A DNA stretch of 41,882 bases from Methylobacter sp. (GTDB lineage Bacteria; Pseudomonadota; Gammaproteobacteria; Methylococcales; Methylomonadaceae): contig JAURZV010000071.1 in assembly GCA_030653175.1 (NCBI GenBank), forward strand, positions 1 through 41,882, read 5' to 3'. Position numbers and translations under genes: made by a program. The notes beneath the pieces are model-generated. The model ran no database searches, had not been told where the DNA came from, and worked only from the letters and a program-made list of their open reading frames with translations. Shown one piece after another: positions 32,352 through 40,266 of the stretch; within the stretch, counting starts at the first letter, position 1, and every line of letters starts with the position of its first letter.

Positions 32352-33467
32352 ATGCTAATCGGACTACCCAAAGAAATTAAGGACAACGAGAACCGAGTCG
32401 GTCTGACGCCGGGCTCAGTCAAGGCGTTAACGCGCCGGGGTCATCAGGTGCTGGTACAAAGCGGTGCGGGGGAAGGCAGCTCGCTTTCGGACGAAGAATA
32501 TCAGTCTGCCGGCGCTCAAATCGTTCCTTATGCAGAAGATGCTTGGGCGGCAGACATGGTGATTAAGGTAAAAGAACCGATTGCATCGGAATATCGCTAT
32601 CTGCGTCAGGACTTGTTGCTGTTTACCTATCTGCATTTGGCTTCGGATAAACCGCTGACCGAGGCCCTGTTAGCCAGCGGAACCACCGGCATCGCTTACG
32701 AGACCGTACAAACCGAAGACGGTAGTTTGCCTTTATTGATTCCGATGAGCGAAGTTGCAGGCCGCATGGCGACTCAAGCGGGCGCAACCTACCTACAAAA
32801 ATCGCACGGCGGTCGCGGTGTCTTAATAGGCGGTGTGCCGGGCGTCGCTTCCGCTAATGTCGTCATTCTGGGCGGCGGCATCGTCGGTACAAACGCCGCG
32901 CGGGTCGCCGTCGGCTTGGGCGCGCAAGTCACGGTACTGGACATCAGCCATGCCCGCTTAAAATATCTGGATGACATTTACCGCGGGCAACTGCAAACGC
33001 GTATCAGCAATGAATCGACTATCGAAGAGGTCATCGACACTGCCGACCTGGTCATCGGCGCGATTTTAATCCCCGGTGGACGAGCGCCCTGGCTGATTAC
33101 CCGTAACATGCTGCCGACTATGCGCAAAGGCTCGGTAATCGTGGATGTGGCCGTTGATCAGGGCGGCTGCGTGGAGACCACGCGCCCTACCACCCACAGC
33201 AATCCGACTTATGTAATCGACGGCGTGGTGCATTATTGCGTCGCCAACATGCCGGGGGCCGTGCCGCGTACCAGTACCTTCGCGCTGAACAACCAAACGG
33301 CCAGGTATGCCCTACACCTCGCAAACGAAGGCCTGGACGCTGTACGTAAAGATACGGCGTTGCAATACGGACTCAACACCTATCGCGGAGCCGTGACTTA
33401 TCCCGCCGTGGCGGAAACGTTCGGATTGAAACATACCGATCCGATGCAGGCATTGGGTGATTCTTAG
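32352..33467 (+). CDS. ald: Alanine dehydrogenase
   Basis: Ald interconverts L-alanine with pyruvate, ammonia and NADH. The 371-residue length is exact for the family. The N-terminus MLIGLPKEIKDNENRVGLTP is the family signature. VIKVKEP and YLHLASD carry the catalytic Lys and His, VVILGGGIVGTNAARVAVGL is the NAD-binding loop, and HYCVANMPGAVPRTSTFALN is the second signature. The start is fixed by a CAGGAGT ribosome-binding site. In methane or methanol users Ald can serve ammonium assimilation; that role is only inferred here. Confidence 0.96.
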   Translation: MLIGLPKEIKDNENRVGLTPGSVKALTRRGHQVLVQSGAGEGSSLSDEEYQSAGAQIVPYAEDAWAADMVIKVKEPIASEYRYLRQDLLLFTYLHLASDKPLTEALLASGTTGIAYETVQTEDGSLPLLIPMSEVAGRMATQAGATYLQKSHGGRGVLIGGVPGVASANVVILGGGIVGTNAARVAVGLGAQVTVLDISHARLKYLDDIYRGQLQTRISNESTIEEVIDTADLVIGAILIPGGRAPWLITRNMLPTMRKGSVIVDVAVDQGGCVETTRPTTHSNPTYVIDGVVHYCVANMPGAVPRTSTFALNNQTARYALHLANEGLDAVRKDTALQYGLNTYRGAVTYPAVAETFGLKHTDPMQALGDS

Positions 33468-33471
33468 GAAA

Positions 33472-33567
33472 ATGAATATGGCAAAAAGCCTGCGCATCAA
33501 AACAGTAGTCGAAGAACAATTGAATTATCGTAGAAAAGATAGTGTTCGCTGGTTCCCAATCTCCTGA
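33472..33567 (+). pseudogene. Short ORF truncated by the module C repeat
   Basis: Starting four bases after ald behind an AGGAAA, a frame encodes MNMAKSLRIKTVVEEQLNYR and a few more residues. It then runs into the repeat at 33548, where WFPIS and a TGA end it. It may be the 5' remnant of a gene that followed ald. I do not recognise the family. Confidence 0.35.
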
Positions 33568-33650
33568 TTGGGAACCCAGAAAGCGAAGCTCTAGCTTCGC
33601 GAGACAGGAAGTTGGGGCTTTCGTAACCGAATTCCCAAGTGGAGCTTGGG
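33548..33650 (+). repeat. Three-hairpin structured repeat (module C), copy 2
   Basis: It aligns with 29616-29724 along its length. Hairpin one is ggttcccaatc/gattgggaacc, hairpin two gcgaagct/agcttcgc, hairpin three cccaag/cttggg. A base-pair change in hairpin one relative to copy 1 is compensated on both sides of the stem. Confidence 0.82.
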
Positions 33651-33790
33651 AGCCGGCATAAGGATTTCATTTCAGCCCGGCAGTCAGTTACGGAATGCTC
33701 AGCCGATTATTGGACAAGTGATGTTGTATATATTATGTTGGACGGAGCCAGGAATTTTTGTACCCGATCTTATTCGAAAGGAGAATCCAG

Positions 33791-34174
33791 ATGCCGTCAT
33801 GGCTCATATTCGTGATTATCGGTATTCTCGGCGGCATCGCGGCAGGCTTCTTCGGCATCGGTGGAGGCATCATCATCGTACCGGCGCTTATTTATTGGGC
33901 CGGTTTCTCTCAGCACATGGCAACCGGAACAACCCTTGCAGTATTGCTTCCGCCCGTCGGTCTCGCCGCGGCATTCGAATATTACCGGCACGGAAACGTA
34001 GATATTAAGGCGGCCGTCATACTGGCCGCGACCATGTTCCTAGGCTCGTGGATTGGCGCATACTTCGCAAACCAAATGGAGGGGCCGCAGCTTCGTCTCA
34101 TCTTCGGCCTTTTTGTTTGCGGTCTTGGAGTGTACCTTGTCTATGGTGCTTGCAAGCGTCTTGGCTGGCTTTGA
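33791..34174 (+). CDS. Half-length TauE/SafE-family membrane protein
   Basis: This 127-residue membrane protein matches one repeat half of the TauE/SafE family: four helices, GGIAAGFFGIGGGIIIVPAL, then HMATGTTLAVLLPPVGLAAA and a final IFGLFVCGLGVYLVYGA. The full family has two such halves; proteins of this length would have to dimerise. The ATG at 33791 follows AAAGGAGA, so it is a genuine start rather than a 5' truncation. Export of an anion such as sulfite is possible given the nearby cys genes, but not shown. Confidence 0.82.
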   Translation: MPSWLIFVIIGILGGIAAGFFGIGGGIIIVPALIYWAGFSQHMATGTTLAVLLPPVGLAAAFEYYRHGNVDIKAAVILAATMFLGSWIGAYFANQMEGPQLRLIFGLFVCGLGVYLVYGACKRLGWL

Positions 34175-34277
34175 ACGGGGTTTATCCGAGTCAGCACATC
34201 AATTGCGCAATAACATTAAGCGTTGGTAGTTATCTGTAAGAATTGCGTGTCGCGCAATAGTGGATATAATCGCTCTT

Positions 34278-34556
34278 ATGATAAAGTCATTCAAACATAA
34301 AGGATTGCGAGATTTTTACGAGAAGGGTAATTCGTCAGGTATTCAAGCTCAGCACAAGCAAAAAATCAGAATGCAATTGGTTGCATTGGATACCGCAACA
34401 GTGATTGATGACATTGACTTACCTGGATTCCGTTTACATCCCCTAAAGGGCAATATGAAAGAATTATGATCAATAGATGTAAACAAAAACTGGCGTATTA
34501 CCTTCGAGTTCAAGGCTGGCGATGTTTATGTTGTTAATTATGAGGACTACCACTAA
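34278..34556 (+). pseudogene. higB: HigB-type toxin gene with premature stop
   Basis: The frame encodes MIKSFKHKGLRDFYEKGNSS, a middle section with LDTATVIDDIDLPGFRLHPL and KGNMKEL. It then has TGA at 34467-34469 (codon 64) and continues SIDVNKNWRITFEFKAGDVY to VVNYEDYH. HigB homologues normally have Trp at the stop position (for example ...WSI or WAV), so a TGG to TGA change is likely. The 92-codon gene is otherwise full length and overlaps the antitoxin start (TAATG). Toxin activity is probably lost. Confidence 0.85.
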
Positions 34557-34843
34557 TGAGTATGCACAACCCACCACACCCCGGTGAATTTATACGGGAA
34601 GTTTATTTAGAGCCTTTGAATGTCAGCTTCCGTCTTGTAGCGGAAAAATTAAAGGTATCTCCCTCGACATTTCATAGGCTGATTAAAGGTCAGAGCAATA
34701 TCAGTTCTGAAATGGCTTTACGCTTATCTAAAACATTAGGGCGTACGCCTGAAAGCTGGTTAGCTATGCAAGATAACTATAATCTTTGGCAAGCAAAACA
34801 ACGGGTAAATCTTGATGAAGTTGAGAAGTTGATAATCGCCTGA
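34556..34843 (+). CDS. higA: HigA-type antitoxin (XRE family)
   Basis: This 95-residue antitoxin has an N-terminal MSMHNPPHPGEFIREVYLEP and an HTH of the XRE type (FRLVAEKLKVSPSTFHRLIK). GQSNISSEMALRLSKTLGRT and SWLAMQDNYNLWQAK follow, the standard HigA/VapI pattern. It binds HigB and represses the operon. Its start overlaps the higB stop by one base (TAATG). It is intact although its toxin is interrupted. Confidence 0.9.
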   Translation: MSMHNPPHPGEFIREVYLEPLNVSFRLVAEKLKVSPSTFHRLIKGQSNISSEMALRLSKTLGRTPESWLAMQDNYNLWQAKQRVNLDEVEKLIIA

Positions 34844-34867
34844 CATTGCTCTCAAGCAGTCGCGTAG

Positions 34868-34895
34868 GTTGGGCAACAGCTTTTCGTTGCCCAAC
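34868..34895. repeat. Inverted repeat gttgggcaac/gttgcccaac
   Basis: A perfect 10-bp stem with loop agcttttc lies between the convergent higA and FAD/Fe-S oxidase genes. It can serve as a terminator for either gene; it is also a common dispersed repeat type (gtaggttgggcaa). Confidence 0.6.
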
Positions 34896-34913
34896 ATTTC
34901 GGCTAAAACCGCC

Positions 34914-37900
34914 TCAAAAATTAAACGCCCTAGCCTTACCTGCCTGCACCTTAAACTGCTTCAACCAGGATTTCCCGGACAATTTCTCAGCCAACGCCAC
35001 GGCAAGATGCTGCGGATCAACGCCCATGCCCTTGTTCCGGCCCAAGCCCTGCATACAGGACGGGCAGTTGGTCAGTATGGTGGTTCGGCCCTTTTCCTGC
35101 ATGGCTTCCGCCAACGACTCGCGTTTACGATGCAGCATCGCGGCGGAAATGTCGGGACGGGACAAGGACAGCGTTCCCGCCTCTGAACAGCAATTGGGCA
35201 CGGGCGTAACGCTGCCGAATCCGCCGAGCTGGTCAAGCACATCCAGCGCCTTGCCGTCGAGCGAGTCGTGGCAGGGTGCGTGATAAAGATAGCTCTCACT
35301 GCCGGTGCCTGCCAATTGCAAGTCCCGCTCCAGCGCATAGCGGGTTATATCGACCAGTCTGCCGCCGAACAATTTGGCCGCTTCCATTTCATTCAAGCCC
35401 TCGCGGCAGGTTCCGCAGCTCACAACGCAGCCGTCGAACTCCAGATGGGTGAACATGTCCCGGATTTGATTGAGCAGGATGGTCACGCGCAAACCGTTTT
35501 GCGAATGCATTTCGGCCTGGCCGTTGGCGTAGGCCGGGAATCCGCAGCACAGGAACGGCGGCGGCAAAACTACCCTGGTTTTTAAGCCCATCAAGACATG
35601 GAGGGCGGCCATCGATATGTCGGACACCATGCGCTCTGAGCCGCAACCCGGAAAATAGAACACGGTGCGCTCGGCTTCCTGATCGGGTTCAAACACCAAG
35701 ACCTGATCGTTCTTGCAGTCAGGCAACAAATCGCGCAACGTAAGTGCCGGCACGGTCGGCATCGGCGAATGCAGCAATTGCAACGGATAATGCTTGGAAT
35801 GGCCTTTTTTCGGTTGCAGCGGCTTGGCTAATGCCGCGCCCAACTGCTGACCTACAAAACCGGCCCGAAGAACGCCGAAACGGAAAACTTTATTGAACAT
35901 CGGCGAGTCGCTGTGCAAATAGCGCAGCGTCATCTTGGTCGCCGCGGCCGTATGCTTATAACCCCAGTCGGCCAGAATCCGGCGCTCCAGCACCGATACG
36001 TCGGCGGAATCTATATCGACCGGACAGGGTTTGGCGCATTTGTGACAGGTGGTGCAATGATCCGACACTTCTTCCAGCCATTGCAGCAATTCAAATTTTG
36101 TTGAATATTCGCGCTGTGCGTCGAACAACAAGGCTTCGATAATCGCGCCGATCGCCAGATTCTTGTTACGCGGATGATAAAACAGGCTGCCCGCAGGATG
36201 AAAAACGCCGCAATCGGGCTTGCATTTTCCGCAACGCACGCAATGGGCGATTTTGTTCGCCAACTCTTCCAGCTGGCCGTGACGGAGTATGCGCGCTTCC
36301 AGCCCCAACAGGTTGAACGATGGCGTGAAGATATGTTCAAGCACGCCGAAGTCTTCCAGCTTGCCGGGATTCATCAGCCCGGCCGGATCGACTTCGCTGC
36401 GATAGGCGCTGAGTTCGTCTATGCGCTCTTTTTCCAGGTACTTGAGTTTGGTGACGCCGATGCCGTGTTCGCCCGAAACCACGCCACCCAATTCCACCAC
36501 TTTAAACATGACTTGGTCGATGACTTCGCCGGACCGCTCCAGCATATCCCGGTCGTTGGACAGCACCGGCAGGTTCACATGCACGTTGCCGTCCCCGGCG
36601 TGCATGTGGGTCGCCAGCACGATGCGCCGGTCGCGCACCTCCTGATGGGCAAGGTCTACGGCGGCGATAATCTTGGGGAATCCGCGAGCCAGCTCGGCGA
36701 ACTCCTGCCTGAACTCGTTGATGATCGACAGGCTGCGCAATGTTTTTTCGTCGGCTGTCGCCAGCGCGTTTCTGGCGGTTGCATCAAGCTCCAGCGCAAC
36801 AGTTGATCGGGCGTCGAATGAATCGTTATTGTCTTCAACCGGCGGTTCGCGGAATAACGCCGCCGCCCGGTCCAGGAACTTCAGCTGGGCATAGCGCTCT
36901 TCTTCCACGTTGACCTCGTCGATAAAGCGGGCAAATTCGGCCAGCGTTTCCAGCGGAATAACGACGTCCTCGTTCAGCTTGAAGGCATTGGTGCGCCTTG
37001 CAATCGCGCCGAATTTCTTGCGGTCCGCCCAGTACCGCTCGGCCTCGGCGGCATCGTGCGCTTCGAACAGTTCGCTGTTCGGGTGCTGATCCAGAATCGC
37101 GCGTATTTTGTCGATACCGCGCTGAGCCTGATCTAAAGAATGCCCCGCAACATCGATCAGCAGCACGGCTTTCGGCGTTTTAAACCGGCTCGATTTGACC
37201 TGATAGTCGATAGCCCGCACATACTCGTCATCGAAATGCTCCAGCGCCACCAGAGTATCTTCGCCTTGGTCGGGAAACGGGAATGCCTTGGACAGTTCGA
37301 CAATCACGCGGCTGGCTTCTTCCATGTCCTGCCCGAAAAACTCCAGACAGATCGTGCGCGTGGCTTCAAACTTCGGATAAAGAATAAATTCCGCCGAGGT
37401 GATAATGCCGTCGGTGCCTTCCTTTTGTAAACCGGGAACGCCGCCCAACGCCTTGTTGGTGATGTCTTTCCACAGGCCTTTCTTCCTGATCTCGTCGCCC
37501 TTTAAAACAATGATTTTAATCGACTCGCCGTTCTTTTCGTCAGACACTTCGAAAGTCACTTGATCTTCCGGCAATATTTTTCGTAGCTGATGGTCGATTC
37601 TGCGCACCACCCAACGTTTGCCGCCGGGCATCGCCATCCGCCATGAAATCAGGTTATCGATGCAGGTGCCCCAGCGCACCGCGCATTTTCCGCCGGCGTT
37701 TTCGGATATGTTGCCGCCTATCGAGGACGCCCAGGCGCTGGTGGGATCGGTTGCAAATACCAGCCCTCGGCTGCTTGCGTATTGGTGTGCTTTTTCGGTA
37801 ATGACGCCGACTTCAAGTTCAAGCACCTGAGCCACGGCGATCTGTCCATCCTGAAGCTTAAATTCCATGTCGCGCGTGCCGCGAATGCGGTCAAGCTTTT

Positions 37901-38588
37901 CGGTGTTAATCACCACGCAATCTGAACGTAGCGGAATCGCTCCACCGGTGAGTCCGGTACCACCGCCGCGCGGCACGGCTTTTAATCCCATTTTGGCAAT
38001 GGCAGTCAACAGCGGTGCCAACTGTTCTTCCTTGTCAGGCATCACTACCGCTACCGGCAGAAACAAACGCCAGTCGGTCGCATCGGTGGCATGGGAGACC
38101 AGCGTGAACGGGTCGAACAATACGTTACTGACACCCGTAACAGCGCCCAGCTCTTTTTTCATGCGGCGACGCAAGCCCGGCACTTTTTCGACATCCTTGC
38201 GAAAATCGTTCAGCAGTTGGTGGGAAGCAACCAGCACTTTATGCACCCTGGCTTCGGTTCCGATATTTTGTTCGATAATGCCAAGATGCTTTTCGGCATT
38301 GTCAAACATGCGCTTGCGCCTGCTTGCCGAGCTAACCAGCTCCTGGAACAGATAAGGGTTGCGGCGATAAATCATAATCTCCCCGAAAAACCGCATCAGC
38401 AACCGGGCGGAGCGTCCGGTTACGCGGCGGTCGCGTAATTCCTCCAATATGAGCGCGACATCCGACCCCAGCAGGAAAGACACGACCTGCCAATCGTCCG
38501 CCGAGGTGTAGTTGAACGGAATTTCCCGGTAGCCTCTGGGAATGGTTATCGTAGCGTTGGATTCAGTTTTTAATGTAGTGGGCGACAT
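34914..38588 (-). CDS. DUF3683/FAD-linked oxidase/Fe-S/CCG fusion oxidoreductase
   Basis: This 1224-residue fusion protein is probably a D-lactate or D-2-hydroxyacid dehydrogenase. N-terminal DUF3683 (residues about 15-170, PFNYTSADDWQVVSFLLG). An FAD-binding domain with AVPRGGGTGLTGGAIPL near 208 is followed by the FAD-oxidase C-terminal domain (HMHAGDGNVHVNLP, SGEHGIG). Two [4Fe-4S] motifs come next, CVRCGKCKPDC near 785 and CTTCHKCAKPCP near 850, and then CCG domains (FPGCGSERM, CCGFPAYANGQ, CGTCREG, APCHDSL, CCSEAGT, about 975-1140). The CCG part resembles GlpC/LldE-type subunits. The enzyme would pass electrons from a hydroxyacid to a quinone or cytochrome. The ATG is preceded by AGGAT. 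It appears to be a single-gene unit. Confidence 0.9.
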   Translation of the reverse strand: MSPTTLKTESNATITIPRGYREIPFNYTSADDWQVVSFLLGSDVALILEELRDRRVTGRSARLLMRFFGEIMIYRRNPYLFQELVSSASRRKRMFDNAEKHLGIIEQNIGTEARVHKVLVASHQLLNDFRKDVEKVPGLRRRMKKELGAVTGVSNVLFDPFTLVSHATDATDWRLFLPVAVVMPDKEEQLAPLLTAIAKMGLKAVPRGGGTGLTGGAIPLRSDCVVINTEKLDRIRGTRDMEFKLQDGQIAVAQVLELEVGVITEKAHQYASSRGLVFATDPTSAWASSIGGNISENAGGKCAVRWGTCIDNLISWRMAMPGGKRWVVRRIDHQLRKILPEDQVTFEVSDEKNGESIKIIVLKGDEIRKKGLWKDITNKALGGVPGLQKEGTDGIITSAEFILYPKFEATRTICLEFFGQDMEEASRVIVELSKAFPFPDQGEDTLVALEHFDDEYVRAIDYQVKSSRFKTPKAVLLIDVAGHSLDQAQRGIDKIRAILDQHPNSELFEAHDAAEAERYWADRKKFGAIARRTNAFKLNEDVVIPLETLAEFARFIDEVNVEEERYAQLKFLDRAAALFREPPVEDNNDSFDARSTVALELDATARNALATADEKTLRSLSIINEFRQEFAELARGFPKIIAAVDLAHQEVRDRRIVLATHMHAGDGNVHVNLPVLSNDRDMLERSGEVIDQVMFKVVELGGVVSGEHGIGVTKLKYLEKERIDELSAYRSEVDPAGLMNPGKLEDFGVLEHIFTPSFNLLGLEARILRHGQLEELANKIAHCVRCGKCKPDCGVFHPAGSLFYHPRNKNLAIGAIIEALLFDAQREYSTKFELLQWLEEVSDHCTTCHKCAKPCPVDIDSADVSVLERRILADWGYKHTAAATKMTLRYLHSDSPMFNKVFRFGVLRAGFVGQQLGAALAKPLQPKKGHSKHYPLQLLHSPMPTVPALTLRDLLPDCKNDQVLVFEPDQEAERTVFYFPGCGSERMVSDISMAALHVLMGLKTRVVLPPPFLCCGFPAYANGQAEMHSQNGLRVTILLNQIRDMFTHLEFDGCVVSCGTCREGLNEMEAAKLFGGRLVDITRYALERDLQLAGTGSESYLYHAPCHDSLDGKALDVLDQLGGFGSVTPVPNCCSEAGTLSLSRPDISAAMLHRKRESLAEAMQEKGRTTILTNCPSCMQGLGRNKGMGVDPQHLAVALAEKLSGKSWLKQFKVQAGKARAFNF

Positions 38589-38748
38589 AGTTAATCCTAT
38601 CCGGGGTAGTCAGCATAACGTATTGTCTCTTAAATGATTGAGACGGTGAAAGTATTCGTTTTTCTGGAGCCGTATCCATACAGTTATACAGATAAATTAT
38701 GACGAATATTCGGAGTGCTGTGTGCAGCGACAGGTTGTAAACGAATAG

Positions 38749-38847
38749 CCCGGATGGAGCTTACCGCAACATTTGCCGGACTCTATCATTAAGGCCGCGG
38801 CCAATTCGCGTGATGTACCCTATCAATCATTGATTAAAGTCTGGTAA
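38749..38847 (+). pseudogene. Remnant of a BrnA/CopG-like antitoxin
   Basis: A frame after a TAG encodes LPQHLPDSIIKAAANSRDVP and then YQSLIKVW followed by TAA. The LP..I..A......VPYQSLIK.WL pattern is the C-terminal ribbon-helix-helix part of BrnA/CopG-type antitoxins. The N-terminus, any start codon and the last few residues are missing, so it is a fragment. No toxin partner is present. Confidence 0.5.
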
Positions 38848-38860
38848 CAAGAGAAGGTAC

Positions 38861-39055
38861 ATGATCATTAAGCGGACACATAGGCTTTGTGAGCAAGCCG
38901 CAACCCGATTCACCAAACGCCGGATAAAAGACACCTTGGTTGCAGAAGGCTTGTTGGAAAAGGTCTGTACAGCTAATGAGTTGAATGCCGAAATTGAAGC
39001 GAAAATAAAAGAGCCCATAGGAAAACCGGAAGCCATGGATAAATACAAGGCGTAG
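38861..39055 (+). CDS. Small hypothetical protein
   Basis: This 64-residue charged protein (MIIKRTHRLCEQAATRFTKR at the start; Lys/Glu-rich tail with ELNAEIEAKIKEPIGKPE) is mostly helical by appearance. GAGAAGG precedes the ATG by about four bases, which supports translation. I do not recognise a family and no neighbour suggests a role. The overlapping minus-strand frame looks less likely. Confidence 0.55.
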   Translation: MIIKRTHRLCEQAATRFTKRRIKDTLVAEGLLEKVCTANELNAEIEAKIKEPIGKPEAMDKYKA

Positions 39056-39299
39056 GGCTTAAGTAAGGGAGACCAGACAGCCCCCCTTTTTTAATGATCT
39101 GCAAAGCGCTCTTATCTTAGCTGCCTCATAATTCGCAGGTAGTGGATTGCCTATCGGCAAACCACCTTACGAGTTATTTTTAATGGCATTTATCTAACTT
39201 ATTGACAGTGATGCGCTGCGTCACAACGCGCAATGACCGGAACCGCAGATTAATTTATGTGGGCAGTTACTCCGCTTGGAACGGGATAAGGCCGAATAG
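39056..39299. other. Gap downstream of siaC
   Basis: No gene. A gcccccctttttt stretch lies near 39080. Near 39209 atgcgctgcgtcacaacgcg resembles the gacgcgctgcgtggg fragment near 78, suggesting a diverged repeat. A siaD-type diguanylate cyclase is absent at this position. Confidence 0.45.
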
Positions 39300-39686
39300 T
39301 TACGCTACCACTATCGCGTTGAAATCAATCCAGGTAAAGTCTTCCCGGACATCCTGACCCAACTCTAAAATCGTATCGTCTTCTTCATCATGATGCCAGT
39401 TCAATAAAACACAATTTGGATGGGCTTTGGCATATTCGTTTAATAATTCAAACATGCTATAAAAAATTTTAGTGCTGACACTGTTGAAATAAGTGAGCTG
39501 AAAATTAAATTCAATAGCATCGCCATTGAGTGCTTTTAAATGGCTTTGCAATTGCCGAAGGATAGGGCGGAAAAATTCAACGCCGTTTTCAGGGTACGCT
39601 TCACCGGACATGCTCAGCGTGTTGCTTGAAAACTTAAAGTCGATTTCAGGTGTGTCGGAAGTGGCTGGAAGGTATATGTCGGTCAT
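39300..39686 (-). CDS. siaC: SiaC-like regulatory phosphoprotein (DUF1987)
   Basis: This 128-residue protein of the SiaC/DUF1987 family has IDFKFSSNTLSMSGEAYPEN, FFRPILRQLQSHL and FNFQLTYFNSVSTKIFYSMF. In Pseudomonas, SiaC is phosphorylated by SiaB and dephosphorylated by SiaA, and unphosphorylated SiaC activates the diguanylate cyclase SiaD. The phospho-site region aligns with YFNSVST (residues 66-72). It starts 9 bp after the siaB stop with a strong AAGGAG. It is the last gene of the siaABC run here. Confidence 0.88.
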   Translation of the reverse strand: MTDIYLPATSDTPEIDFKFSSNTLSMSGEAYPENGVEFFRPILRQLQSHLKALNGDAIEFNFQLTYFNSVSTKIFYSMFELLNEYAKAHPNCVLLNWHHDEEDDTILELGQDVREDFTWIDFNAIVVA

Positions 39687-39695
39687 GATAGCTCC

Positions 39696-40250
39696 TTAGA
39701 TAGTAGCTTTGAGATAAAAGCAAGACAGTTCATCTTCATATCCTATCGCCTCTCTGATGGCGTATTGGATAGGTTCGACTGAATCTCTTGCAAGTGTTAA
39801 GAACCCAAGACCCGCACCTTTGCTGATCGTATCGTCGCTGTGTTGATCATTTTTCAATTGGGTGCGATAAGCTTGCCTGATTTCGTCGGCGCTCATTTCC
39901 AGAATCGGATCAATTTTGTCGCGTATGCGCGTTTCATGCTGCTTTTGAATAAAATTTGCACAGATAATAAAATATTTATCTTCTTTTTTGCCGACAATGA
40001 TAGAACCTTCCTTGGTATCGTCAGAATCAGGCGTACCGGGTGAGTAATGCAGCGCATTCTGTATCATTTCGATAAAAGTGGAGAATACTTTGCGGGATCG
40101 GGCCCCTTTTTCATCCTGAATTTGCAGTTTTTGTTTTAAAGAGTCACTCATGGTTGTAATGACATTTTGTGAAAGAATACCGCTGTAATAAAAAACAATC
40201 CCGTTGGCATCGGCCTCTTCGCGGAAGACGGTAAACAAATCGATAAGCAT
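39696..40250 (-). CDS. siaB: SiaB-like protein kinase (GHKL fold)
   Basis: This 184-residue protein of the SiaB family (DUF6272) has MLIDLFTVFREEADANGIVF, then the N-box-like FSTFIEMIQNALHYSPG near residue 65 and the ATP-lid motif KGAGLGFLTLARDS near 145. SiaB phosphorylates SiaC in the Pseudomonas SiaABCD pathway, which sets c-di-GMP output and biofilm behaviour. It lies 16 bp after siaA and 9 bp before siaC on the same strand, so the three are probably one operon. Confidence 0.88.
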   Translation of the reverse strand: MLIDLFTVFREEADANGIVFYYSGILSQNVITTMSDSLKQKLQIQDEKGARSRKVFSTFIEMIQNALHYSPGTPDSDDTKEGSIIVGKKEDKYFIICANFIQKQHETRIRDKIDPILEMSADEIRQAYRTQLKNDQHSDDTISKGAGLGFLTLARDSVEPIQYAIREAIGYEDELSCFYLKATI

Positions 40251-40266
40251 AAAATTTCCCGGTTAA

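Noticed and set aside
34467-34469. TGA in higB considered as selenocysteine or programmed read-through
   Set aside because: The family has Trp at this position and no catalytic Cys or selenocysteine. A simple TGG to TGA mutation explains it.
35072-38438. Many long plus-strand and alternate-frame open frames within the DUF3683/FAD/Fe-S gene
   Set aside because: They are shadows of one GC-rich coding gene that has complete, ordered domain motifs on the minus strand.
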